Below, one piece after another: positions 51,998 through 59,351 of a DNA stretch of 64,000 nt. The DNA is from Streptomyces sp. NBC_00683 (lineage in GTDB: Bacteria > Actinomycetota > Actinomycetes > Streptomycetales > Streptomycetaceae): assembly GCF_036226745.1 (NCBI RefSeq), contig NZ_CP109013.1:4526001-4590000 (forward strand). Direction: 5' to 3'. The translations under genes and the position numbers were made by a program. The first letter of the stretch is position 1. Each line of letters begins with the position of its first letter. The notes beneath the pieces were generated by a model. That model was not told the origin of the DNA. It was given only the letters and a program-made list of their open reading frames with translations, and made no database searches.

Positions 51998-52093
51998 GAA
52001 CTGGTCCAGACAACAAAGAAGCCCCCGGCCGCTGGCCTGGGGCTTTTGCATGGAGCGGGTGACGAGAATCGAACTCGCGCTCTGAGCTTGGGA
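51998..52093 (+). repeat. 96-bp direct repeat: integrase terminator plus third att copy
   Basis: Nearly identical to 55270-55366 (a few substitutions, one fewer T). It includes GACAACAAAGAAGCCCCC, the hairpin at 52019-52045, CATGGAGCGGGTGACGAG and the tRNA-Gly 3' half through TTGGGAA. It is the far end of the innermost integrated element. Confidence 0.85.
52019..52045 (+). terminator. Terminator hairpin of a lost integrase gene
   Basis: AAGCCCCCGGCC and GGCCTGGGGCTT pair with one mismatch around GCT and run into TT. An identical hairpin at 55291-55317 follows the surviving integrase remnant. Confidence 0.7.
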
Positions 52094-52588
52094 ATCACCG
52101 GGCAGAGTACGGGCGGTCGAGTGTCGAACTGCGACGATGGCGCCCTCTGCGGGGCCATGACGAGTATCTGGTTGACCGTTGCTGACCGATGTTCGCCAGC
52201 CTTTCTGGCACGAGTCTGGCACGCAGACTTCTTCGTCCCGAAGCAACCTGGGCGGGGACAAGGCCAGAGCAGGGTAAGGGCGATCACCGATAGGTGCTGT
52301 CTGTGAGCGTTGGTCGGCCTCGCACTGTATGCATCCAGGCGTCGCCCCGGTCTGTACGACGCGTCCTTGGCTAACCGACCGCGCTCAGCGGACGGTTTTA
52401 CAGCGCGTCGGCGTTCCACGGCCCGGCGGGGAAATTCTCGCAGCGCGGTGGCTGTGCTGGGCCGTACGACTGGTGGACGCGGCGTCTTTGATCCGGGCCT
52501 GTGGGTCGCTTCGAGGTGATTCTGGCGAGATCGGAGAATGCGGGACCGGAGCGGCACACCTGGCGTCTAGCGAGAACGAGGACGAGCC

Positions 52589-53725
52589 ATGACCAGTGCG
52601 AGTGGACGAGAAGTGCAGCCCGTTCACAGGGGCAAGGTTATGAGCTGGCTGTCGAAGGTGTTCGAGCTCAACCCCGCGGGACTCAACTGGCCGCGGGGGG
52701 TGCTGTTCCTGGACATCGCACTGGTGCCGCTGATCGTCTTCTGGGCGATTGGGCATGAGCAGTATCTTGTCAGCGCGTTGTTCGGCCTGGTGTTTACGTG
52801 GCTGAATGACCCGGGAGGCAGCTATGGCTACCGCGCCTCGCACATCGCCGTCTTTGCGGTGACCGGCGCAGGAGTGACCGCGCTGGGGTTCGGCATCGGG
52901 GGAGAGGCCTGGGGCTGGCTGGTGCTGGCGGCCTTCGCGGTCACGCTGGTGGCAGGCCTGTCGGTCGCGTTCGGGGTGCGCAGGTTCGTTGCCGCCCTGT
53001 TTCTCAACATTTGGTTCATCGCCGCCCTCGGGCAAGCGTTCAGCCTTCATCATTCCGCCCGCATCACCACCTACACTTGGGCCCAGGTGCTCGCCTGGGC
53101 CGGGGGGGCCGCGCTGTGGATCGTAATGACGTTCGCTGGCTGGCTTATCCGCGGGCGCAAGGACCACCCCCCGATGGTCGCGGAGATCCCTGGTGACACC
53201 TCCCGGCGAAAGCTGACCCGGCCGCTGATCATTTTCGCGGTGATCCGCGCTCTGGTCATGGCTGGCACCGTCGCGCTTGCGTTCGGCCTGGACCTGTCGC
53301 ACGGCTTTTGGATGCCGATCGCGGCCATCATCGCGATGAAGCCGAGCCTGGAGCAGACCACGCTCGTCGCCGCGCAGCGCCTTGTCGGCACGCTGATCGG
53401 CGCCGGCGCGGCTGGGCTGCTCCTGCTGTTGCCCGCCAATGAACACGGACCCAAGCTCTTCGCGGTCGAGCACGGACTCGAAGTGGTCGCACTCGTCGTG
53501 TTGATGCACGCGGTTGCGGCTCACACCTTGAACTACGCCCTCTACTCAGCGGCCATCACCATGGGCGTGCTCATCCTGGTGGACCTTCCGCAGCCCTCCG
53601 ACTATGCCTCCGAGGGCTACCGGGTGCTGTGGACGTTGTCCGGCGTGGGGATCGCTCTGCTCGGCATGCTTCTTGCAGGCATGCTCGCCAAGCACACCGC
53701 CAAAGCGCCAGCACAATCAGCCTGA
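52589..53725 (+). CDS. FUSC-family membrane protein
   Basis: 378 residues with two sets of membrane helices (LFLDIALVPLIVFWAIG, FGLVFTWLNDP, SHIAVFAVTGAGVTALGFG, WLVLAAFAVTLVAGLSVAFG; then LIIFAVIRALVMAGTVALAF, HGFWMPIAAIIAMKPS and ALGMLLAGMLAK-like segments). The stretch HGFWMPIAAIIAMKPSLEQT is the FUSC_2 signature, as in YccS and aromatic-acid efflux proteins. It probably exports aromatic or related small molecules. Start ATG 52589; ATG 52640 (MSWLSKVFELN) is an alternative. Cargo between the last two tRNA-Gly copies. Confidence 0.85.
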   Translation: MTSASGREVQPVHRGKVMSWLSKVFELNPAGLNWPRGVLFLDIALVPLIVFWAIGHEQYLVSALFGLVFTWLNDPGGSYGYRASHIAVFAVTGAGVTALGFGIGGEAWGWLVLAAFAVTLVAGLSVAFGVRRFVAALFLNIWFIAALGQAFSLHHSARITTYTWAQVLAWAGGAALWIVMTFAGWLIRGRKDHPPMVAEIPGDTSRRKLTRPLIIFAVIRALVMAGTVALAFGLDLSHGFWMPIAAIIAMKPSLEQTTLVAAQRLVGTLIGAGAAGLLLLLPANEHGPKLFAVEHGLEVVALVVLMHAVAAHTLNYALYSAAITMGVLILVDLPQPSDYASEGYRVLWTLSGVGIALLGMLLAGMLAKHTAKAPAQSA

Positions 53726-53935
53726 TCGTGCTCCGCTCCAACTCAGCCGCCGACGGAGATCTTTCAAAGGTCGTCGCTAAAACGCCACGCAAAGTACCGC
53801 CAGGCCGGTGACTGCCCTCGTGTCCTGCTGCACGAGATGCCGATCGCCCAGGAGAGTGAGTCCCTGGTAAGTAGGTACTGCAAGACAGCTCAGGACAGCT
53901 GTAGGCACCGGTTCCGGGCTATGCGAAGGGACACC

Positions 53936-54478
53936 ATGGGGAGTAGGAGCGACCGCCTGCACACGCTGCTAGCCGTCGCACGATCCCTGACGACAACCGG
54001 CGTCCTCCTCACCGCCTACTACCTGCTGCCGCTGGCATCGGCCTCCACCCCTGCTACCGTCATCGCGCTCATCGGCGGCATGGCAGCGGTGGCAATGCTG
54101 CTGTTCTGGCACGTCGGCGTGATCAAACGCTCTGAGCGGCCCACGCTGCGGGCGGTCGAGTCACTGGCTACCAGCCTCCCGCTTTTCCTGCTGCTTTACG
54201 CTGCCGCCTACTACCTGCTGCAGCGCAGCGAACCAGAGAGTTTTGGCGGATCGCTGTCGCGGACCGACGCCCTGTACTTCACGCTGACCGTATTCAGCAC
54301 GGTTGGCTTCGGAGATATCTCACCACACAGCCAACTGGCACGGGTGTTGACCATGGGGCAGATGGCGCTCGATCTCCTTCTGATCGGCGTGGCGGCCAAG
54401 GTGCTGACGGGTGCGGTACGGGAGGGCTTGCGCCGGCAGTCCCAGGCAGCGGCCGCCAATGAGAAGGGTTCAGAGTAG
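53936..54478 (+). CDS. Two-helix potassium channel
   Basis: 180 residues. Selectivity filter TVFSTVGFGDISP (about 125) between a pore helix (RTDALYFTLTVF) and the last membrane helix (VLTMGQMALDLLLIGVAAKV); two earlier helices (SLTTTGVLLTAYYLLPLAS, ALIGGMAAVAMLLFWHVGV) and a third (PLFLLLYAAAYYLLQ). No RCK domain, so gating is unknown. ATG 53936 follows GCGAAGGGACACC; the frame extends upstream to 53837. Confidence 0.88.
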   Translation: MGSRSDRLHTLLAVARSLTTTGVLLTAYYLLPLASASTPATVIALIGGMAAVAMLLFWHVGVIKRSERPTLRAVESLATSLPLFLLLYAAAYYLLQRSEPESFGGSLSRTDALYFTLTVFSTVGFGDISPHSQLARVLTMGQMALDLLLIGVAAKVLTGAVREGLRRQSQAAAANEKGSE

Positions 54479-54743
54479 GAGCCTGAAGCTGTCTGATCGT
54501 TCCTTTGGAGGCCGAACCTGATGAGTCGGTTCGGATACCGGCACCGGTGTTCCCCGGGTCGCCGCTTCCCGCGAGGTCGGCGGAGCGGCTTTGGGCTGGA
54601 GCTGCTTGGGGTCGAGTGATCATGGCCCCTTAAGCTTGCGGCGAGTCGGGCAGTCTGTGGACCTGCCCGTTAAAGCACGACGTTGGGGCCATGATCTTCT
54701 ACCTCGGCGCGTACGGACCCCTTCGTCCCGAGGAGCAAGCCGA

Positions 54744-55271
54744 GCTGCGCGCAAGGACGTCGACCTGGACAACCTCACCGTCCGCGTCAGGCAGGCGGCC
54801 CCGGAGCTGACCACGGGCAGGCGGGCGGAAGGGCCCACCAAGTCGGAAGCGGGCAAGCGGCTCGTCGTTCTGCCGGCCTTTCTGCGGACCGACCTTCGTC
54901 GGCATCTCGACTGGTACGCGGAGAAGGGCCCGGACGGACTGCTGTTCGTGGGGGAGAAGGGCAAGCCGTTCCGCCGCTCCACGTTCGGGCGGAAGTGGCG
55001 CGCGGCTCGCTCGAAGGTGGGTCTTCCCGACGGCTTCCGCTTCTACGACCTTCGTCACACCGGGCACACCCTGACGACCCGGTCCGGGGCCACGTTGAAG
55101 GACACGATGGTGCGCGCGGGGCAGTCGACCGAGCGGGCCGCGCTCATCTATCAGCACTCGGACCTCGAGCGGCAGCGGGAGGTTGCGGCCGGCCTCGACC
55201 AGCTCGTACGGGCTCGGCGCGAAGCCGCTGATGACCAGGCATCTGGCACGGATATGGCACGGGACGCTTGA
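54744..55271 (+). pseudogene. Truncated tyrosine integrase
   Basis: Only the C-terminal catalytic part remains (about 175 residues). RKDVDLDNLTVRVRQAAPEL and EAGKRLVVLPAFLRTDLRRH are recognisable; the catalytic-box RFYDLRHTGHTL has the Arg-His pair and ALIYQHSDLERQREVAAGLD has the nucleophile Tyr. The usual GHSS His is GQST. The N-terminal DNA-arm and core-binding domains and the first catalytic Arg are absent, so it cannot act. It is oriented towards the tRNA-Gly gene and ends 51 bp before it, the normal int-att layout. Confidence 0.85.
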
Positions 55272-55366
55272 ACCGGTCCGGACAACAAAGAAGCCCCCGG
55301 CCGCTGGCCTGGGGCTTTTTCATGGAGCGGGTGACGAGAATCGAACTCGCGCTCTGAGCTTGGGAA
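55270..55366 (+). repeat. 97-bp direct repeat: integrase terminator plus intact att site
   Basis: Matches 51998-52093. It covers the end of the integrase remnant, its terminator and the 3' half of the intact tRNA-Gly gene to the anticodon loop, so it marks the boundary shared by element and tRNA. Confidence 0.85.
55291..55317 (+). terminator. Terminator hairpin after the integrase remnant
   Basis: AAGCCCCCGGCC (55291-55302) and GGCCTGGGGCTT (55306-55317) pair with one mismatch around GCT, then TTT. Identical to 52019-52045. Confidence 0.75.
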
Positions 55367-55396
55367 GCTCATGTTCTACCATTAAACTACACCCGC
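55323..55396 (-). tRNA. tRNA-Gly (anticodon CCC)
   Basis: 74 nt including an encoded CCA. Acceptor GCGGGTG (5' end at 55396) pairs with CACCCGC before discriminator T and CCA. Anticodon stem TGAGC/GCTCA encloses loop TTCCCAA, anticodon CCC; the T arm is GCGAG-TTCGATT-CTCGT. The only complete tRNA in the window. Its 3' half is the core at which integrative elements recombined. Confidence 0.97.
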
Positions 55397-55620
55397 GAAG
55401 CGCGCCGATGATCGGCAGTGCATCGCCGCACACTCTACCTCATCGCAGGCCCCCGGCGTCTTCGCCGCGGGGTCCATCCGGCGTTTCGGCGACGGGACGC
55501 GGTTGTGGGGGGCGGGAGTTGGGGGCGTAGCGTGGGTGGGCGGAGTGCCGCCTGGAGTGGCGTCCTGTTCATCCCCTAATGTGGCGGTCTCGTCCAAGGC
55601 TTGGTTGGGGAAGGGACTTG

Positions 55621-55794
55621 ATGGAGTCGATGGAGCGCACCGTCGTCCGCTGTGCCGAAGGGCACGTTTTTGCTACCTCGTCGTTCCCGATGCAGCAGCT
55701 CGGGTCCGACCGGATCGGTCCCGGGCGGCTCATCCGCTGCCCGCGCTGTGCCCGGTTGAGGCAGGCCGTTCCCGTGGTGCTCGGGGAGCGGTAG
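55621..55794 (+). CDS. Small zinc-ribbon-like protein
   Basis: 57 residues from ATG 55621, which follows GGGAAGGGACTTG. It reads [20 protein letters not shown] and ends [20 protein letters not shown]: Cys-x3-His followed about 32 residues later by Cys-x2-Cys, a zinc-ribbon pattern. Function unknown. 79 bp upstream of dcd, same direction. Confidence 0.75.
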   Translation: MESMERTVVRCAEGHVFATSSFPMQQLGSDRIGPGRLIRCPRCARLRQAVPVVLGER

Positions 55795-55873
55795 CGGCGG
55801 CGGGGAGTCGTGGAGCAGGCGCGCGGGGCGGTCCGGTTGGGGCGGGCCCGCGCGTTCTGCGTATCCTCGGTGC

Positions 55874-56449
55874 GTGCTTCTCTCAGATAAGGACCTCCGG
55901 GCCGAGATCGATGCAGGGCGGGTTCGCATTGATCCGTTCGACGCTTCGATGGTGCAGCCCTCGAGCATCGATGTGCGGCTTGACCGCTACTTCCGGGTGT
56001 TCGAGAACCACCGCTATCCGCATATCGATCCAGCGGTCGAGCAGGTGGACCTGACGCGTACGGTCGAGCCGGAGGGTGACGAGGCGTTCATCCTTCACCC
56101 GGGCGAATTCGTACTGGCGTCGACGTACGAGGTCATCTCGCTCCCCGACGATCTCGCGTCGCGGCTGGAGGGAAAGAGCTCCCTGGGGCGCCTCGGGCTG
56201 GTGACGCATTCGACGGCCGGCTTCATCGACCCCGGGTTTTCGGGGCACGTGACCCTGGAGCTCTCGAATCTGGCGACGCTGCCGATAAAGCTCTGGCCGG
56301 GGATGAAGATCGGGCAGCTGTGCATGTTCCGGCTGACCTCGCCGTCCGAGTTCCCCTACGGTTCCGAGCGGTACGGGTCGCGCTACCAGGGGCAGCGGGG
56401 GCCGACGGCCTCGCGTTCGTACATGAATTTCCATCGGACCCAGGTGTGA
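55874..56449 (+). CDS. dcd: dCTP deaminase
   Basis: 191 residues. Converts dCTP to dUTP and ammonia, the first step of dTMP supply in actinobacteria; a bifunctional DCD/DUT activity, as in mycobacteria, is possible. The active-site sequences [12 protein letters not shown] (with Ser-Ser-Arg contacts to triphosphate), [20 protein letters not shown] (catalytic Glu) and the [14 protein letters not shown] tail that closes over substrate are all present. GTG 55874 gives [20 protein letters not shown], the family start. The next gene starts 6 bp after its stop. Confidence 0.97.
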   Translation: MLLSDKDLRAEIDAGRVRIDPFDASMVQPSSIDVRLDRYFRVFENHRYPHIDPAVEQVDLTRTVEPEGDEAFILHPGEFVLASTYEVISLPDDLASRLEGKSSLGRLGLVTHSTAGFIDPGFSGHVTLELSNLATLPIKLWPGMKIGQLCMFRLTSPSEFPYGSERYGSRYQGQRGPTASRSYMNFHRTQV

Positions 56450-56455
56450 TGCGGC

Positions 56456-56956
56456 ATGGCTGATGAGGCGCGGGAGAATCTGACGTACGAGGCTTTCGGG
56501 CTCGCCGTGCGTGAACTGGCGCAGGCGGTGGCCGACGACGGGTACGAGCCGGATGTCGTGCTGAGCATCGCGCGCGGCGGGGTCTTTGTCGCGGGTGGTC
56601 TGGCGTACGCGCTGGACTGCAAGAACATCCACCTGGTGAACGTGGAGTTCTACACCGGGGTCGGGACGACCCTGGAAATGCCCGTCATGCTGGCGCCCGT
56701 GCCGAACGCCATTGATTTCACGCGGAAGAAAGTCCTCATCGCCGACGATGTCGCGGACACGGGCAAGACGCTGAAGCTGGTGCGCGACTTCTGTATCGAC
56801 CACGTGGCCGAGGTGCGCAGCGCGGTCATCTACGAGAAGCCGCAGTCGCTCGTGAAATGCGAGTACGTGTGGAAGAAGACCGATCAGTGGATCAACTTCC
56901 CGTGGAGTGTCGAGAAGCCCGTCGTGCGCCGCACGGGGCAGGTCCTCGACTCGTAG
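56456..56956 (+). CDS. Phosphoribosyltransferase
   Basis: 166 residues, type I PRTase. PRPP-binding loop VLIADDVADTGKTL (about 99-112); flexible loop and hood around VLSIARGGVFVAGGLAYALD. The closest named relatives are xanthine/hypoxanthine or guanine PRTases, so it probably salvages a purine base, but the base is not certain. 6 bp after dcd, so one nucleotide-metabolism operon. Confidence 0.92.
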   Translation: MADEARENLTYEAFGLAVRELAQAVADDGYEPDVVLSIARGGVFVAGGLAYALDCKNIHLVNVEFYTGVGTTLEMPVMLAPVPNAIDFTRKKVLIADDVADTGKTLKLVRDFCIDHVAEVRSAVIYEKPQSLVKCEYVWKKTDQWINFPWSVEKPVVRRTGQVLDS

Positions 56957-56973
56957 ACCCGCGGGCGGACGTG

Positions 56974-57008
56974 GGAAGGGCCCCGGTGCTGAGCACCGGG
57001 GCCCTTCC
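56974..57008. terminator. Bidirectional terminator after the PRTase gene
   Basis: GGAAGGGCCCCGGTGC (56974-56989) pairs perfectly with GCACCGGGGCCCTTCC (56993-57008) around TGA. It sits between converging genes. Confidence 0.9.
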
Positions 57009-57022
57009 GCGTGGTGTCCGGG

Positions 57023-57955
57023 TCAGATCGTGCCGAGCTTGATGATCGACAGCAGGGCGATCAACTGGATCGCGGAGGCTCCCAGCGCCTTCGGCCACGG
57101 CAGGTCGTGCGACTTGCTCACCATGGAGGTGAACAGCGCTCCGGCTGCCAGCCAGGTCAGCCAGCCGACGATCTGCACCAGGGAGTTCTCACCGCCGAGG
57201 AACAGGGCGAAGACGAGGCGGGGGGCGTCCGTGATCGACATGATCAGCATGGACAGGCCCACGGTCGGCTGCCAGGAGCCCGTGCCGCCGAGCTGGCGGG
57301 CCAGGGTGTGGGTGACCGCGCCGAGGACCAGGCCGCCGATGACGAAGCCGATGCCCGTGATCACGACGTACGGGACGGCCGTGGAGACCTCCGCGTGGAT
57401 CGCCTCGTCGCGGGCCTGGTCGAAGCCGAAGAGCGCGAGCAGGCCGTACACGAACGTGACGACGAGCGCGGTGCCCCAGACCGGGTAGTCGCGCATCTGC
57501 CAGAACGTCGGGCCCGGACGCATCACGACACCGCTCAGCAGCTGCTTCCAGTGCAGGCGCGGGCCTGCGGGCTGGGCGGGTGCCTGGCCGGCGTGGTACG
57601 TGTCCCCGTCGTCGTACGGGTCCTCGTTGATGCTGAAGGCCTGTGTGTGGCCCGGGGCGTTGGCGTACGGGTCCTGCTGGGGTGGCTGGTGGTACGGGTC
57701 GCCGAAGTACTCCGGTTCGCCGTGTCCGCCACCCTGCACGTGTCCGCCCCCCTGCCCGTGTCCGTTGCCGCCGTGCCCGCCGTTGTACGGGGCGCCCTGA
57801 GGGCCGCCGTACGGTGCGCCGTTGCCGCCTGCCGGAGGCCACGACTGCCGGCCGTACGGCTGCGGTGGTGCCTGCGTGCCGTACGGCTGTTGCTGCTGCG
57901 GGTGTTGCTGCGGTGTGCGGTTGTCCCGGCCGCGTCCGATCCTGAATCCAGCCAC
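57023..57955 (-). CDS. Yip1-family membrane protein
   Basis: 310 residues from GTG 57955. The N-terminal ~135 residues are low-complexity (Gln-, Gly-, Pro-rich, e.g. QQHPQQQQPYGTQAPPQPY and GGHGGNGHGQGGGHVQGG), surely disordered and cytoplasmic. The C-terminal half has about five membrane helices (VWGTALVVTFVYGLLALFGF, YVVITGIGFVIGGLVLGAV, GLSMLIMSITDAPRLVFALF, IVGWLTWLAAGALFTSMV, ASAIQLIALLSIIKLG), the Yip1 domain. Function unknown in bacteria. Confidence 0.88.
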   Translation of the reverse strand: MAGFRIGRGRDNRTPQQHPQQQQPYGTQAPPQPYGRQSWPPAGGNGAPYGGPQGAPYNGGHGGNGHGQGGGHVQGGGHGEPEYFGDPYHQPPQQDPYANAPGHTQAFSINEDPYDDGDTYHAGQAPAQPAGPRLHWKQLLSGVVMRPGPTFWQMRDYPVWGTALVVTFVYGLLALFGFDQARDEAIHAEVSTAVPYVVITGIGFVIGGLVLGAVTHTLARQLGGTGSWQPTVGLSMLIMSITDAPRLVFALFLGGENSLVQIVGWLTWLAAGALFTSMVSKSHDLPWPKALGASAIQLIALLSIIKLGTI

Positions 57956-58071
57956 GCATCGAACGTACCTGGTCCGTACGGGCGTGGTGCGTTGCCCAGG
58001 GGAACACGGGTGCCATTGCGGCCTACCTGTGACATCCCCTAGGGGAACCCTGGGGGGCCTGCCGCAGGGGC

Positions 58072-59223
58072 TCAGCGCAGGAACAGTGCCGTGGAGAAGC
58101 TGATCCCGGGGCGGCCGGGAGTGGTGGCCGGGTACAGGGCGATCAGGTCCGTCTCCTCGCCCCGGTGCGTACGGACCACGGTGTCCCGCTTCTTGTCGCC
58201 GTCGAAGTCCGCGTAGCCGAGCAGCGCCGTCTCCGCGGGCGCGGCCGAACCGGAGCCGCGGACCGGCGCCGCCGGGATGCCGATCGGCGGGGCCTCGAAG
58301 CGGTACGTGCCGCCGGGGCGGGTCGGGCCGTTCGGGGTGCCTAGCAGCAGGGTGCCCCTGGCCGCCTCGCCGGGTGCGTGGGGCTTGGCGGCGTGGACGA
58401 GGTCGTCGTAGCCGTCGCCGTTCGTGTCGGCCTTCGGGACGGGGGCGAAGAGGTACGGTCCGCCGCCGGGGAGGGACTCGGCGCCGCGCGGCGCACCGGC
58501 GCGGGTGAAGGGGCCGCGGAGGTTGCTGACCCGGCCCTCGCCCGCCGTCACGACGAGGTCGGTGTGCTCGTCCCCGTCGAAGTCGCCGCACACGGGGTGG
58601 TCGGGCCACTCGTTGCCGTATCTGGCCGTGTCCGGGATGCGGAGGGTGACGGCCCTGCCGGTCAGGCCTCCGGGCGAGCCGAAGAGGACCTGCAGCGGCA
58701 CGGGAGGGCGGCCGATGCCGTCGTACGGGGGATCGGTGGCCACGATCAGGTCGGTGAAGCCGTCCTCGTCGAGGTCGCACGCCGTCTGCGCGTCGAACGC
58801 CGCGGGGAGGGTGTCGCCGAACTTCGCCGCGTGGGTCCGGGCGCTCAGCAGCTGGCGGGTGCCCGGTTCGAGGGCGCGGCCGGCTGAGCCGTAGACGATG
58901 CCGATGCCGGCGTCGTCGCCGTGGCTGTCCTCGGGTGCCTTCACCAGGTCGTCGATGACGAGGTCCCGGTGGCCGTCCCCGTTGAAGTCGTCGGCGGTAC
59001 GGCTGCCGCTGCCGCGCGGGACGGGCAGCCGCGGGGTGTCCGCCCGGCCGGCGAGGGCTTCGGGCGGGGTGTCGCCGTTCTTGCCCGTCGGGGCGGCGGA
59101 CGCCGAGGAGGGTGCGTGCGCCGCGGAGGGGCCCGTGCAGGCCGTCAGCAGGAGCATGCCGACGCAGGCCGCCGCGAGCGGTGCTGCCGTCGCGGCCTTC
59201 GCCGTTGCGATCCGTATCCGCAC
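58072..59223 (-). CDS. FG-GAP/VCBS-repeat lipoprotein
   Basis: 383 residues. Signal peptide ending in a lipobox (AACVGMLLLTACTG, Cys lipidated), then Ser/Ala-rich linker. The mature part has five calcium-binding D-x-D-x-D/N-G-x-x-D elements, about one per blade of a beta propeller: DDFNGDGHRDLV, CDLDEDGFTDLI, GDFDGDEHTDLV, ADTNGDGYDDLV, ADFDGDKKRDTV. Attached to the outer face of the membrane; ligand or partner unknown. GTG 59223 follows GAGGTGCCCCC. Confidence 0.92.
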   Translation of the reverse strand: MRIRIATAKAATAAPLAAACVGMLLLTACTGPSAAHAPSSASAAPTGKNGDTPPEALAGRADTPRLPVPRGSGSRTADDFNGDGHRDLVIDDLVKAPEDSHGDDAGIGIVYGSAGRALEPGTRQLLSARTHAAKFGDTLPAAFDAQTACDLDEDGFTDLIVATDPPYDGIGRPPVPLQVLFGSPGGLTGRAVTLRIPDTARYGNEWPDHPVCGDFDGDEHTDLVVTAGEGRVSNLRGPFTRAGAPRGAESLPGGGPYLFAPVPKADTNGDGYDDLVHAAKPHAPGEAARGTLLLGTPNGPTRPGGTYRFEAPPIGIPAAPVRGSGSAAPAETALLGYADFDGDKKRDTVVRTHRGEETDLIALYPATTPGRPGISFSTALFLR

Positions 59224-59287
59224 GGGGGCACCTCATCCGTCTCGTACGTCTCTGTGGGTTCTGTGCGACCCACATGATGCATGAAAC

Positions 59288-59336
59288 GGCGGAAGCGGCC
59301 GGTCCTGCCCCCGAGGCAGGTCCGGCCGCTTCCGCC
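59288..59336. terminator. Terminator hairpin of the Fe-S oxidoreductase gene
   Basis: A 22-bp stem: GGCGGAAGCGGCCGGTCCTG (59288 on) pairs with CAGGTCCGGCCGCTTCCGCC (to 59336) with one mismatch and a 5-nt loop. Lies 16 bp beyond the stop. Confidence 0.9.
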
Positions 59337-59351
59337 GCGCGACAGCGTGTG

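Larger units (their letters stand above)
51560..52588. other. Non-coding junction between nested element remnants
   Basis: About 1 kb with no credible gene. It contains the 51998-52093 repeat (terminator plus third tRNA-Gly att copy). The bases just before it (GATCCAGGGCC...GGTGCGGATCTGGTGCAAG) look like the decayed 3' end of an integrase gene. Confidence 0.5.

Noticed and set aside
52310..52519. Short plus-strand frame before the FUSC gene
   Set aside because: No homology-like features and no ribosome-binding site; it lies in the decayed junction.
57011..58042. A 343-codon plus-strand frame over the Yip1 gene
   Set aside because: Antisense to the membrane-helix-encoding frame and lacking any domain.
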